The notes under the pieces are model-generated. The model saw only the letters and a list, made by a program, of their open reading frames with translations, was not told the DNA's origin and did no database searches. From NCBI GenBank assembly GCA_025558095.1, contig JAIVFI010000024.1, positions 618,030 to 682,029 on the forward strand: a DNA stretch of 64,000 bases, read 5' to 3'. Shown here one piece after another: positions 34,412 through 44,652 of this stretch. Position 1 is the stretch's first letter. Each line of letters starts with the position of its first letter. The stretch comes from Hyaloraphidium curvatum. Taxonomy: Eukaryota > Monoblepharomycota > Hyaloraphidiomycetes > Hyaloraphidiales > Hyaloraphidiaceae. The position numbers and the translations under genes were made by a program.

Positions 34412-36878
34412 ATGCCGGCCGGCTCGTACAGTCGGGCGGCCGCCGGGCCGCCCTCGCCACTCTCCGAGCTGCCCCCCGCGCGCCGCGACGCATATGCGCC
34501 GTTGGACTTTGACTTCGGCGGCGCCGCGGAGGCGCCTGAAGCGGCCACCGCGCTCTTCCCGGCCGCCTTCCCCGACGACGGCGAGCTCGGCGTGACGTTC
34601 GAAATGACCGCGCCGTCGCCCGACGGCCTCGCGTACCCCGACTTCGACCTGTACGGCCTGGGCCCGCCCGCCCTGGTGGCGCCGGGCCTGGCCGCGTCGG
34701 CCGCCCCGGACGGCCCGTTCCTCGCCTTCGACGGCCGCACGCTCGGCGTGGCGGGGCCCTTCGTCCGCACGCCGTCGTCGTCCACGATGGGGAGCGACCG
34801 CCCGGTGCGCAAGCGGGTCGCCAACGCCTGCGACCAGTGCTTCCAGCGCAAGGCGGCCTGCGACGGGCAGGCCCCCTGCGCCAGGTGCATCAAGCTCGAG
34901 CTCGACTGCGCGAGGACCCGGATCCGCAAGAAGCCCGGGCCGGCCGTGGGCTCGGTCTCGGCGAGGAAGCGCAAGACCAAGGCCAGCCCCGAGAGCGGCT
35001 CAGGCACGGAGTTTGAGCGTAGCCCCAGTTTCGTGCTCGACTCCCAGTTTTCTCTGGGCAGGCAGCCGTCCGATGTCTCCATCGGGCTGTCGCCCTACGG
35101 CATGAGCTCGGCGCTCATGTTGCCCTCGGACGAGGCGGCGGGGGACATGATCAAGTCCTTCTTCCGGAAAACGTACTACATGTCCTTCCCCTGTGAGTTG
35201 CTATCCCATTCGGCTGCTCATGCCGGCGTCCAAGAGCGTCATCTCAATCGGTTCCCTCCCCCTTTCGCACCAGTCCTCCACAAACCGACCTTCCTCAGTA
35301 CCTTTCGGCAGCAGCCTCCCTACCTCCAGTTTGCCATCTTTGCCAACGCCGCCCGGTTCGCCTCCCAGCGCGACATCTCGGACCGGCCCCGCACCGCCGC
35401 CCTGCACTTCTACGAGCACGCCAAGGCCACCCTCGAGCCCACCATGCTCCGGCTCCCCTCCCTCCTCCCCCAGGAGACCGTGGCGGTCGTCCAGACGCTC
35501 CTCCTGCTCATGAATTACTGCGGCTGGGTCGGATCCAAGACGCTGGGGCAGCGGTTCATCAACCTGGCGGTCATGGTGGCGCGGCAGTCGGGCATGAACC
35601 GCGAGGTCCGGGACCTCCTAAAAGACGCGCGGAGGCAGGCCAGCAAGCGGCAGGCCGGCCAGGCGCCCTTTGCTCCCGGGGGATCGGAGGGGTTCGGGGA
35701 CCTCCGCTTGGCGGTGGACGGGGCGGGGACGGACGAAGCCGAAGAGCTCGAAAGGCTGCACGAGCCGCGGGATCAGGTGGCCGCGCTGTCCTCCATGACG
35801 CCTCTGGACGAAGAGATCAGGAGGAGGACGTGGTTCGTCACCTTTTACTGCGCTTGGTGGGTTCGAAGGCCGGCTTCATAGAAACAACATCCTTACGGCA
35901 TTCACCGGCAGTGCGTGGTCGCTCTCGACCAAGGACCCTCCCCTTGTCGCCGTCTCCGAATCCCAGGTCAACTTGCCCCTCACCGAACGCGATTTCAACC
36001 TTTTGAATCAGCAATCGGTCGCCATCGCCGCCCGCAGTGGCGACGGGTTGGCCTTGGACTCGCCCGGACCCGAGGAGCAGAGTTGCCTGACGCTCCCTTC
36101 CCGGATCAGCATGGGCTGGCCCGATTTCGAGCCCGGTGCCCGCGTGCTCGTTCTCCAATCCACCGTTGCGACCACCGAGGCCCTCGCCGCTCAGGGCAAC
36201 TTTGGTCTCATGGCGCACGCGTTCGGGATCGCGGCGCGGGTGCTGGCGGTCAAGCAGAAGCTGCAGCAGCACGAGACGGCGGGGCCCTTCTGCCCGTACT
36301 TCCCGCCCAGCTTGGCGGCGGAGTGGCTCGCCGCCGAGCGGGCCGCGGACGAGTTCTGGGCGGCGCTGCCGCCCGAGCTGGTCTCGGGTGCCGCGTGGGA
36401 TTCGCTGGCGTCGGACGACACCGAGTACTCGGAGGTCGTCCCGGGCGTCCTCCTCGTCTTCCTCATGTCGCGGATGTCCCTCAACTCCCCCGATCGGCTC
36501 CCGATGAACGGTGCGCCCATGGAACCGCGGGACGAGGAGACGCGGCGGCGCTGGGTCGCCTCGGCGCAGTTCCTGCGGTGCGTCGAGGACGCGCGGACCA
36601 TGGCCCAGATCCTCAAAAAGCTCTACATCCGCAACCCCGAGGCGATCGACTACATGAAGGGTCTCGTCCTGATCGGCGTCTACGGCTCCGGACTGACCCT
36701 GCTGGAGCTCGTCCGGAACCTCAGTCAGGGCGAGGTACCGGGCGTGGAGGAGCTGGTTGCGGGGGCTCGGGAGGATGTCGGGTACCACGTGCGGTCGCTG
36801 CGGGGGGTGCAGCACACGATTCCGCTTGCCGGGAAGCTGGCCGATCACCTGGACGGCGAGCTTGCAGCGTGCGGATGA
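34412..36878 (+). CDS. Zn(2)Cys(6) fungal transcription factor with Fungal_trans domain
   Basis: An acidic and Pro/Ala-rich N-terminus (1-130) precedes the binuclear cluster ACDQCFQRKAACDGQAPCARC (about 142-168), a perfect C-x2-C-x6-C-x5-C-x2-C-x6-C with basic residues before and after. A first intron (donor GTGAGT after SFP near 35191, acceptor CACCAG near 35271) joins to VLHKPTFLSTFRQQPPYLQF, the start of the regulatory Fungal_trans domain (AVVQTLLLLMNYCGWVGS, MTPLDEEIRRRTWFVTFYCA). A second intron near 35850-35920 leads to LSTKDPPLVAVSESQVNLPL and the C-terminal helical part, with stop at 36878. It acts in the nucleus at CGG-containing sites; the target pathway is unknown. Confidence 0.88.
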
Positions 36879-36947
36879 ATGGGTTTCGTTTACTTTGTCA
36901 TCATTCCAGCACGAAACACGATTGCAATTCTGCCAAACTGCGGCCAC

Positions 36948-39041
36948 TCAATCGCCTTCCGCGCGACCGATGAGCGCCTGCCATCCTTCGAGCACCTCCG
37001 CCAGCTTCGCCCTGCTGATCGGCTTGCTCAGGTACCCGTCCATCCCGGCCCTGATGCACGTCTCCTCGTACCCGCCCACCGCGTTGGCCGTGCACGCGAC
37101 GATCGGCACCCTCCCCCTCCTCCCCTCCATCGCCCGAATCCTCGCCGCGGCCTCGAACCCATCCACATTGGGCATCTGGACGTCCATCAGCACGCCATCA
37201 TAGACGAAGGCGGCCGCCATCCGCGCGGCTTCTTCGCCGTCGCAGGCGACGTCGGCGCGGTGCCCGAGCCGGCGCAGCAGGCCGACGGCGACCTGCTGGT
37301 TGATCGCGTTGTCCTCGGCCACCAGAATGCGCAGCGCGCGGAGCGGAGGGGGCGGCGCGGGGCCGGTGGGCGAGATGGGGGAGATGGGGGTGGCGTCGGG
37401 TTCGGGCGCCTGGGGGAGCTGTAAGGGGGTGGGGGTACGGTCGCGGGCCACGATCGGGAGGCGGACCGAGAACCAGAAGGTGCTCCCGCGGCCGGGTTCG
37501 GAAGCGAACCCGATCTCCCCGCGCATCTGTTCCACCAGACGCCGGCAGATGGCCAGGCCCAGCCCGGATCCGCCGTACCGCCGTGCGATGGTGGCGTCGG
37601 CCTGGGTGAAGGTCGAAAAGAGCCGGGGCTGCGCGTCGGCGGGGATCCCGATCCCGGTGTCCGTCACCGAGAACCGCAGGAGGGCGCGATCGCCGTCCTT
37701 TTCCTCGGCCCGCGCTTCCAACCTGACAGATCCGCGCTCGGTGAACTTGATGGCGTTGCCCGCGAGGTTCAGCAGCACCTGTCTGAGCCGGCCCGAGTCG
37801 CCGATGTACGTGCCTTTGGCCGAGTCGGCGATGCTATGCCCGAAATCGAGCTGCTTCTCCGCGCTCCTGGGCTCCAGGATGTCCGTCACGCCATCCAGCA
37901 GGACCGCAAGCTCGAAGGGGCTCTCTTCCATCTGCAGCCGGCCAGTTTCCAGCTTGGAAATGTCCAAAATGTCGTTGACAACGGTCAGCAGGCTTTCCGC
38001 CGAGACGCGGATGGCGTTGGCGTAGCGCAGCTGGTCCGGCAGCAGCGGCGTATCCAAAAGCAGGCCCGTCATGCCCAGAATGCCCGCCATTGGGGTCCTT
38101 ATTTCGTGCGAGGTGGTCGTGAGGAACTCTGTCTTGGCGTGGTTCGCGGCCTCGGCGCGTTCGAGCGCGACCTGGAGCTCCCGGCGCGAGGCCTCGAGCT
38201 CCTTTGTCCGGGTTTCCAGCTCCCGCGTGCGTTCCCTCACGGCCTGGTCCAGGCGCTCGTTCTCAGAGGCAAAGAACTGCGCGTGGACGGCCTGCAAGAT
38301 ACTAGCAAAGGTGATGATGCCGATGATGACGCCGTCGCCATCGTGGACGCCCAAATGCCGGATCCCGCGTTCCAGCAAAATCCTCCGCGCCTCGTGGAGC
38401 GTGGTGTCGGCGGCCGTGCAGATCAGAGGCCGCGTGGCGAGGTCCCCGACCCGTTCGTTGCCGCGCCGTTCTGTGATGAAACGTAGGATATCGCGTTCGG
38501 TGATGATGCCGTAGCGGCCGTCCGCGCCCCTGGATATCGCCGAGTCGCAGCGCTCGTTGCGCATCCGCGCGGTGGTCTCCGCCAGAGAGGCCTCGGCGGG
38601 CAGCAGCAAGGGGCGGGCGGTTATGGCGGACCGAACGTCCCGCGACTTGAGCAGCCCCTCGATTCCGGCGGCCTGGACGAGGTCCGTCTGTCCGACAATG
38701 CCCACCCGTGTGCCGTTCGCGTCAACCACGAGGAAGTGCCGCACGCCGGCGGCCAGGAAGCGGGCGGCGAGCTCGGCCGTGGTGACGTCGGGGGGGATGG
38801 CGAGCACGGGCGCCGACATGAGCCGCTCGATGGGCGCCGCGAAGCTCTCGGGAGCAGAGAAGTCCGCCTTCAGGGCGTCTCGTTCGGTCCAGATGCCGAC
38901 GACCTCGCCGCCGCGCTCGACGAGCACCGAAGACACGCCGCGCTCGCGCATTAACCGCGCGGCCTCGGACATCGGCGTGTCGTGCGGGCACGCGAGGAAG
39001 TCGGTCTTCATGACCGCAGACACGAAAACGCTCGCCGCCAT
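36948..39041 (-). CDS. Hybrid sensor histidine kinase with four N-terminal CBS domains
   Basis: Intronless; 697 residues from [15 protein letters not shown] (an in-frame Met lies 40 codons upstream at 39161). Four CBS domains in two Bateman pairs fill residues 1-255 (repeated [13 protein letters not shown] and [13 protein letters not shown] type endings). A coiled linker precedes the kinase: H box SHEIRTPM with His at about 312, N box [11 protein letters not shown]1 DTGIGIP, G2 [10 protein letters not shown]-terminal receiver (from about 572) has ILVAEDN, phosphoacceptor Asp in LMDVQMP (about 620), CTAN and the SKP lysine. All catalytic residues are present. There is no membrane segment, so it should be cytosolic, probably sensing adenylates or another ligand through CBS. 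The lack of introns and bacterial style suggest transfer. Confidence 0.9.
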   Translation of the reverse strand: MAASVFVSAVMKTDFLACPHDTPMSEAARLMRERGVSSVLVERGGEVVGIWTERDALKADFSAPESFAAPIERLMSAPVLAIPPDVTTAELAARFLAAGVRHFLVVDANGTRVGIVGQTDLVQAAGIEGLLKSRDVRSAITARPLLLPAEASLAETTARMRNERCDSAISRGADGRYGIITERDILRFITERRGNERVGDLATRPLICTAADTTLHEARRILLERGIRHLGVHDGDGVIIGIITFASILQAVHAQFFASENERLDQAVRERTRELETRTKELEASRRELQVALERAEAANHAKTEFLTTTSHEIRTPMAGILGMTGLLLDTPLLPDQLRYANAIRVSAESLLTVVNDILDISKLETGRLQMEESPFELAVLLDGVTDILEPRSAEKQLDFGHSIADSAKGTYIGDSGRLRQVLLNLAGNAIKFTERGSVRLEARAEEKDGDRALLRFSVTDTGIGIPADAQPRLFSTFTQADATIARRYGGSGLGLAICRRLVEQMRGEIGFASEPGRGSTFWFSVRLPIVARDRTPTPLQLPQAPEPDATPISPISPTGPAPPPPLRALRILVAEDNAINQQVAVGLLRRLGHRADVACDGEEAARMAAAFVYDGVLMDVQMPNVDGFEAAARIRAMEGRRGRVPIVACTANAVGGYEETCIRAGMDGYLSKPISRAKLAEVLEGWQALIGRAEGD

Positions 39042-39161
39042 GGCGGGCGGGGCGTCTCGGCGGCGCCGGTGCGGTCGCGGTTGAAGTTTGGGCTGGGGAT
39101 GACGCCGTCGGGCGGGGTCGGAGATGACCTCCGCCTCGCCGAAGGTTCGACACGTCAACAC

Positions 39162-39990
39162 CCGAACTCGTTACGTGGACGGTGAGACTTGATCGACATT
39201 ATCTGTACGCCAATTTGCCTCGCACTGCCCTTGGATTCGGATTGTCCGAGTGAGCCGCCCGGTGACCGGTCGGCGGCGGGGGCCGCGGCGCCTGTCCCCG
39301 CCCCCGCCCGACCGAAAGTGACCGCACTGGCAATGTACGTCTGCCAAATAAAGTGAGTAGTTTTATTCGGCCGCGGGCTCGCTTGCTGGGCAGACGTTCC
39401 CAACGGCTTCCCCATTCGGGATGCCAGCCCGAGGCTGTTATCCCTTGGATCGTAAACGGCACTGGTGGCACCCCAGCTGCATGACACACTCGGACCTACT
39501 GGTGGTGCATGGCGCAAGGGGGGTCACATTGGGACCAAATCCGAAGACCGAGTTCCTCAGCAGATCGGCCGATCGAGGAAACAGTATCACCTATGGCCCA
39601 GCGCAAACTCTCTCGAGTTCAGGAAACCTTCTGTGGCGAAGCAACAGTCTCCTGGGGCCGCGGCACAATGGATTTAGTCCCCGACGCGGCGGGATCTCCA
39701 CGGCGGGATCTCCGCCAAGTGGGGATCCGGCGGAATGGCACGTTCCGAGCGCCGCGCGCACCCTGGACCGGGCGGTTTTAGGTCATGAAGCACATCCGAG
39801 CATGCATTGACCCCCATTGCGTCGCCTCATGCGCCACGGCATGTTTCGGAGGCAATTGTTTGAGTCACGCTGTGGGACACTTGCCACCCGATCCGACTGT
39901 GGCCGGTTGCGCCCTCGAACTCACTCACCCTCAAAACACACTCATCGTACAAGAATCCGCGCGGGAATTGAAGCGCGCAAACGCCCAGCA
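39162..39990. other. Intergenic, no gene supported
   Basis: About 830 bp upstream of the histidine kinase and of the small secreted protein. Only short frames without recognisable content are seen; this is probably promoter sequence for both divergent genes. Confidence 0.35.
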
Positions 39991-40726
39991 ATGAAGTCCC
40001 ACCACATCTTCCTCGCCGTCTTGGCGGTCGTCGCCGCCCTGGGCGCTCGGTCGGTGCCGCACGGGCACGGTTCCTTCGGGGCATCGTCTGACTCGACCTG
40101 CCCCGGACAGCGCGGCGGCGAGCCCCACGCCTTCTGTGCTCTTTGCCCGCAGCTGCGACGGTTGCCCTCAGACGTCTTTTTGGTGAGGAGGGGCTGGAGC
40201 TCGAGGTGACTTCGACAGCTGACGCGTGCAACATCCCCCCTGCTTCCTCGCCCTCTTCCTCCTTCCTCTTCTCTTCATCTTGTCACTTCTCCCCCTTCTC
40301 TGTTCGACCCGACAGCGAGTACGCCCACCCCGGTGCCGCCGAGGGCTCCGTTGCGTGCGTCGCCTATCAGAACGCCGGTGCACTCTACCGCCGCTACGCC
40401 GCCCCGGAGCAAGCCGACTGCCTTCTGCGTACCGGCCTGGTCGGCAAGAAGTACCAGAGCGGAAACCAGTGCGTCACCTTCACCGGCTCCGTCGGAGCGT
40501 TCCACGGCGACTTTGGACAGTGCTCCCCGCCCACGGTGATCTCCACCAGCGACTTCCCCGCCAGCGGCGGCACCCCGGGCGACTGCTTCGCCATGGTGAT
40601 CCCCGGCCAGGGCGGTGGGACCATGTACATCAAGTTCGGGACCAACTGCAACTCCATGGCCATGTATCAGAGCGTCGGATGTGCCGGGGGCGCCCAGCAG
40701 CTCACGTGCCTCAACCCGTTCCCGTG
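39991..40726 (+). CDS. Small secreted cysteine-containing protein
   Basis: The start MKSHHIFLAVLAVVAALGA is a clear signal peptide. A 110-bp intron (40206-40315, donor GTGACT, long pyrimidine tract, acceptor GACAG, phase 2) joins ...RRGWSS to SEYAHPGAAEGSVACVAYQN. The mature part has Cys at intervals (ADCLLRTG, NQCVTFTG, GQCSPPT, GDCFAMVIPG, TNCNSMA, VGCAGG, LTCLNPFP), which suggests several disulfides. The N-terminal part of exon 1 is His/Cys-rich and may contain a further intron. Function is not recognised; secreted Cys-rich proteins of this size in fungi are often wall proteins or effectors. Confidence 0.65.
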
Positions 40727-41379
40727 AAGGAGGCGGGAGGCGCATGGACGGGTTGCAGAAGTAGAGGGCGCCGCTTTTCATGCAATAAAACCCGTTGGGA
40801 AATGCATGGGTAGTGAGATCCGGGGGGCTTTTGGGCCGGTGGTGGCGGACCCAGGGTGGAGCGCGCGCCCAACACCCTCCCCAAAACCGAAGGCTCCTGA
40901 CCTCCTCGGCGGCTCCCGGAGGCGGCGGGCACCACCGCGGTGACGGTGCGCGCGTTCCGGTGGCGGCGGCGGCGTGGCGCGGCACCGGGAGAGGGCGTGG
41001 TGGGGACCGCCCGGCGCGCTCCCCCGTCGGACCTCCCTCACGCGTTGCCCCCCCCCCCCTGGCGCCCTCCCGCGCAGGCACGGTCGACTGCGGTGGACTT
41101 GAACATGGCGGACGTGGAGGCGGACGGCGGCGGGAGGGCCGGAGGAGTGGGAGCACGGCGTGCATGCCGGGACCGCGGTACCTTCTCACGCCCGGCGCTC
41201 CCCGCGACAGGGTCGACGTGCAGGAGGCATTTGCAGACAAGGAGCGCGAGGAGGACGGGTACGAGGATCTGCCTCCCCTCGAGTACATCTCGGATGAGGA
41301 CGAGGAGGAGGGGAAGGAGGACGAGGAGGGCGGGGGCCATGGCACCACTCCCGAGCACACGGTTCGCCCCGTGCTCCAC

Positions 41380-41630
41380 AAGGTCAGCTCATCGAGCACA
41401 CCGTGCGCACGTTTGGCGTGGACCGTTGCATCTGGGCGTCCAACTTCCCGGTGGACAAGGCCAACGGTGGCTTGGGCGAGATCGTGCGCGCCAATATTAT
41501 CGTGTTCAGGAGGGTGGCGTTGTCATATGAGGCGGGTGCGGCGGCGGAGGCTCGGCGGGATCAGCTCGCGGGCGGCGGCCACGCGATCTGCGATTTCCGA
41601 GCTTCATTTCTATGCACGATAGAGACTTGA
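41380..41630 (+). pseudogene. Amidohydrolase (Amidohydro_2) C-terminal fragment fused to a duplicated sequence
   Basis: QLIEHTVRTFGVDRCIWASN continues with FPVDKANGGLGEIVRA, matching the conserved end of the Amidohydro_2 TIM barrel (FGxDRxMxGSNFPVD). Only this last piece is seen; the metal-binding His pairs and the rest of the barrel are absent upstream. After VALSYEAGA the frame runs into a 60-bp copy of the neighbouring esterase gene (41532-41591) and ends at TGA. An acidic stretch upstream (ISDEDEEEGKEDEEGG) has no link to the family. Treated as a truncated, rearranged remnant. Confidence 0.5.
41532..41591 (+). repeat. 60-bp direct repeat, copy 1
   Basis: Identical at 59 of 60 positions to 42321-42380, which lies inside the esterase coding region. 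This copy lies about 40 bp past the esterase stop codon. Confidence 0.95.
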
Positions 41631-43247
41631 TCAGCCGAAGCAGACCGCTCTGGCACTGCATGCGGCCAAGTAGCAGCACCCGCTCTCGCACTCGGGTCCG
41701 CTCGCGGAGCACCCGGCGCCCAACGGCTTCCCCGACGCGGGTGCCGGTCCGAAACAGATCTCCCTCGCCGAGCAGGTGGCCCGGTAGCAGCATCCGCTGG
41801 CGCACTCGGGCCCGCTGGCGGAACAGGTGGCACCCTGGGGCTTCCCCACCAGCGAGTCCGTGGCCCCCCCGAAGCACACCGCGTTGGCCGAGCAGGCGGC
41901 CCGGTAGCAGCACCCCGAAGCGCACTCTGGCCCGCTTGCGGAGCACGTTGCGCCGAGCGGCTTTCCGGTTCCCGTCGATGCGGGTCCGAAGCAGATGTCC
42001 CTGGCCGCACACGATGCCCGGTAGCAGCAACCCGACGCGCACTCGGGCCCGCTGGCGGAGCATGTCGCGCCCTGCGGCTTGCCGGTCAGCGAGTCCGTGG
42101 TGTCCCCGAAGCACACCTGGCTCGCGGTGCAAGAGGCCCGGTAGCAGCATCCGGATGCGCACTCCGGGCCACTTGCGGAGCAGGTCGCGCCGAGGGGCTT
42201 GCCGGATTCAACGGTTCCCGACCTCGCTGCGGCGATGACGATCTCGGCGATCCTCACGTGGTCGGATGCGGAGGGGTGCCAGCCGCATCCCGTGAGCTCG
42301 AGGTCCGAAAAGCTGGCCAAGCGGGTGCGGCCGCGGAGGCTCGGCGGGATCAGCTCGCGGGCGGCGGCCACGCGATCTGCATATTCCGGTCCGCTAAGGA
42401 AGATCGCCTGGGCCCGAGGATACCGGTCGAGTAGGGTCGCGGCGAATGATGCGTAAGTTGAGCGAAAGTCCGCCTCCAGTGAGGCCTGGTCAGGCCACCT
42501 TTCCCCCGCGTGGACCGGCGACTGAAAGTCGTTAAGCCCGAGCGAGACGATCACAAAGTCCGGGTCCCATCCGTCCCCGCCCTCGTCCAACCTGCTCCAG
42601 TCATCTGGGATTGAGCGCTGGTATATCTGAGGCATCTGCAGTCCGGGCATCTCGCCGTTCCAGTTCCTGGCGACGCCGATGCCGCTGTAAGCAATCACCC
42701 TCCAGTCCGCGTCCAGAATGTCGGCCGCAAGCTTAGGATATGCGATCGAGGTATCCGTCCTGTCGTGCACCTCCTGCGGCGAGCACTCGCGCACAGGCGA
42801 CCTACTTCCGTAGCCAACGGTGTAGCTGTCACCCACGAACTCCACTTGTCGAGGCCTCCATCCCGGCGGAGACAGCGGGCCGTCGGCAAAAAAGCCTCTG
42901 AAAACACCCCCACCGGCCTGCGTCTCGGTGAGCTTCTGCAGGCGCACGGTGTGCGGGCCAGGGCCGAGGTTTGGAAAGTCGAAACGGCCGGGCGCGGCGG
43001 GACGGCGGAGCACAGCACGTTCCGTCCCATCGATTGTGACTGTGTAGAAGTCGGTTGCAGATTCGACGGCGACGGTGAGAAAGTCGCCGAGGAAGCGGGC
43101 TTCGAAGTAGATGCCCGGCCAACCGAAGGCGAGGCCGCCAGGCACCGGCACCGTGCGGCCGCCGACCTTCACGGGGAGCTGGGCGGCTCCCGCCTTGCCG
43201 ACAAGCAGCATAGCCGCCGCAAGCAGAAGGGGAATGCCGAGCATCAT
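41631..43247 (-). CDS. Secreted CE2-type SGNH carbohydrate esterase with five Cys-rich tail repeats
   Basis: The start MMLGIPLLLAAAMLLVGKAG is a signal peptide (538 residues in all; the frame is open further upstream). Residues 25-125 are the beta-sandwich seen before the catalytic domain of CE2 enzymes. The SGNH domain follows with VEFVGDSYTVGYG (nucleophile Ser about 141), SGIGVARN, SLGLND (about 260) and GWHPSASDH, where His is the catalytic base; the usual block-V Asp is missing, as in known CE2 dyads. It should remove acetyl groups from plant or wall polysaccharides. The tail has five near-identical units of about 37-42 residues (GKPLGATCSASGPECASGCC, then Y, ending CFG), each with six Cys, possibly a carbohydrate- or wall-binding module. 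No introns. Confidence 0.85.
   Translation of the reverse strand: MMLGIPLLLAAAMLLVGKAGAAQLPVKVGGRTVPVPGGLAFGWPGIYFEARFLGDFLTVAVESATDFYTVTIDGTERAVLRRPAAPGRFDFPNLGPGPHTVRLQKLTETQAGGGVFRGFFADGPLSPPGWRPRQVEFVGDSYTVGYGSRSPVRECSPQEVHDRTDTSIAYPKLAADILDADWRVIAYSGIGVARNWNGEMPGLQMPQIYQRSIPDDWSRLDEGGDGWDPDFVIVSLGLNDFQSPVHAGERWPDQASLEADFRSTYASFAATLLDRYPRAQAIFLSGPEYADRVAAARELIPPSLRGRTRLASFSDLELTGCGWHPSASDHVRIAEIVIAAARSGTVESGKPLGATCSASGPECASGCCYRASCTASQVCFGDTTDSLTGKPQGATCSASGPECASGCCYRASCAARDICFGPASTGTGKPLGATCSASGPECASGCCYRAACSANAVCFGGATDSLVGKPQGATCSASGPECASGCCYRATCSAREICFGPAPASGKPLGAGCSASGPECESGCCYLAACSARAVCFG
41634..42210 (-). repeat. Five tandem Cys-rich coding repeats
   Basis: Units of about 111-126 bp at the 3' end of the esterase gene are highly similar at DNA level (each contains gcactcgggcccgctggcgg or a close variant on the plus strand), so they arose by recent tandem duplication. 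Confidence 0.85.
42321..42380 (+). repeat. 60-bp direct repeat, copy 2 (inside the esterase gene)
   Basis: Partner of 41532-41591, 789 bp away in the same orientation with one mismatch. Here it codes part of the SGNH domain and is therefore the likely source copy. Confidence 0.95.
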
Positions 43248-43499
43248 GGTGAGGATTCGGATTCGGGGCTTGGGGGACCGGCGCGAAGGAACAAATCCTC
43301 GGGTCCCAAGTCCCCAAGTGGCTGTGCTGATTCCGACTGACTCCACTTTCCGTTTGCTGGGGATGGGGTCGAAATGGAAGCAAACGCGCAAGAAAGGCAA
43401 CGGAAACGTCGGCTTGTCGAGCGAATGACGTCTGGAATCGGTGCACCGCAGACCTGCTTTGGCTTGCCGGTCAAGCCTTGTGCCAAGTCAACCTGGCGG

Positions 43500-43561
43500 C
43501 AGACACCAGCAGAACAAAATGGACAAAAGTACGGATGAATGCTATTAGATCGTGTGCAGAT
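43500..43561 (+). repeat. 11-bp phased CRGAY array G
   Basis: CAGAC 43500, CAGAA 43510, TGGAC 43520, CGGAT 43532, TAGAT 43546, CAGAT 43557 (starts). Spacing is 10, 10, 12, 14, 11: looser than the other arrays. It begins 27 bp past the epimerase stop codon and lies upstream of the esterase start. Confidence 0.6.
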
Positions 43562-43587
43562 GGCACCAACAAGAGCAAGATCCACTC

Positions 43588-44591
43588 CTACAGCTTCGCC
43601 TTGGCGACGACGTCAGGGTTGAACGTGCGATACTCGCGGACCCAGCGTGCGATTCCGTCCACGAAGGAAGGGCGCCGCTGCCGCCATCCGAGGAGATTGG
43701 CGGCCTTGTGGGCGGGTGCGTACATGGCACGGGTGAGCATGGTCATGTTTGGCGGAGCGGGCGAGAAGGTGACGGCCGATTCTGTTTCGAGGGGCGAGAA
43801 TGAGCTAGTGGTGCACGAAGTGGACCAGCAGAACTACCTGGCAGACCAACGGCGCGAGCAATGGCGGCATAGCACGATCTACGACGCTCCGAGTTGAGGT
43901 TCGAGAGGTTGAAGGCCTGGCCTCGCACCACGTCCCCGTGCTGGGCAGCAAGAACGTAGCACTCGGCCAAATCGTCGACATGCACCGCCGAGACGGGTGC
44001 CTCGGGGTCGCCGTAGCCGGTGATCGTGCCCTTGAGCATCGCTTCGCGGATGAATCCGCCTAGCGGTCCTCCAGAGGCGCCGTAGACATAGCCCGGCCTG
44101 ATGACAATCCCGTTCACCTCGCCGTTAGCGAGGAGCTCCTTTTCGATCTCCCTGCGGCTAAGAATGCCAGGCCAGAGCCCTTGTCCGAGCTCGGACGTCT
44201 CCTCGACCGTGCGCTGAGCCAGTATGGTGTCCGCGTTGCCGAAGACCGCAAGGCCGCACGTGTAAATCAATGTTTTTCTGCCCGTGCCGACCTCCCTGGT
44301 CGTCTCGAGGGTGACGCGAAGGATCGCGTCAAACATGGCGCGGTGTTCCTCGGGCGGCGTCCTCGCGCTCCCGCTGCACATCACGACGCAGGAAGAGAGG
44401 GCTGCCGCGTGCCTCCATTTCGACACGTCCGTAACGGAGCAGATGATCGGGTTCCCCCCGGCCCGAGTGATTTCGTCCGCTTGCGAGTCGCGCCGTGCGA
44501 CGGCAAAGACCTCGTAACCCGCCGACGCAAAGGCCCGGACGACGGCCAGGCCGATGTAGCCCCCGGCTCCCAGGACGACGGCGTGCGGCAT
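43588..44591 (-). CDS. NAD(P)-dependent epimerase/dehydratase-like protein (extended SDR)
   Basis: The start MPHAVVLGAGGYIGLAVVRA carries the Rossmann GxGGxxG motif. Other SDR features are SCVVMCSGSARTP (cofactor strand), IYTCGLAVFGN and GIVIRPGYVYG (substrate loop); the usual YxxxK is not obvious, LSRREIEKELL standing in its place. A 56-bp intron (43782-43837) joins ARAVGLP-E to SAVTFSPAPPNMTMLTRAMY and the C-terminal helix ending VREYRTFNPDVVAKAKL, with stop at 43588. It probably acts on a nucleotide-sugar or small-molecule substrate in the cytosol. Its start codon is only 61 bp from that of the divergent gag-like ORF. Confidence 0.8.
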
Positions 44592-44652
44592 CGTTAGCAC
44601 GGCAAGGAGGGAACGGGGAGACAGTCTCTGAGAGTGGTCTGTTCGCGCGCTT

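Noticed and set aside
40795-41379. Full amidohydrolase gene including the 275-codon frame from 40795
   Set aside because: That frame is Arg/Gly-rich and antisense-like; only the final barrel segment after 41380 resembles the family.
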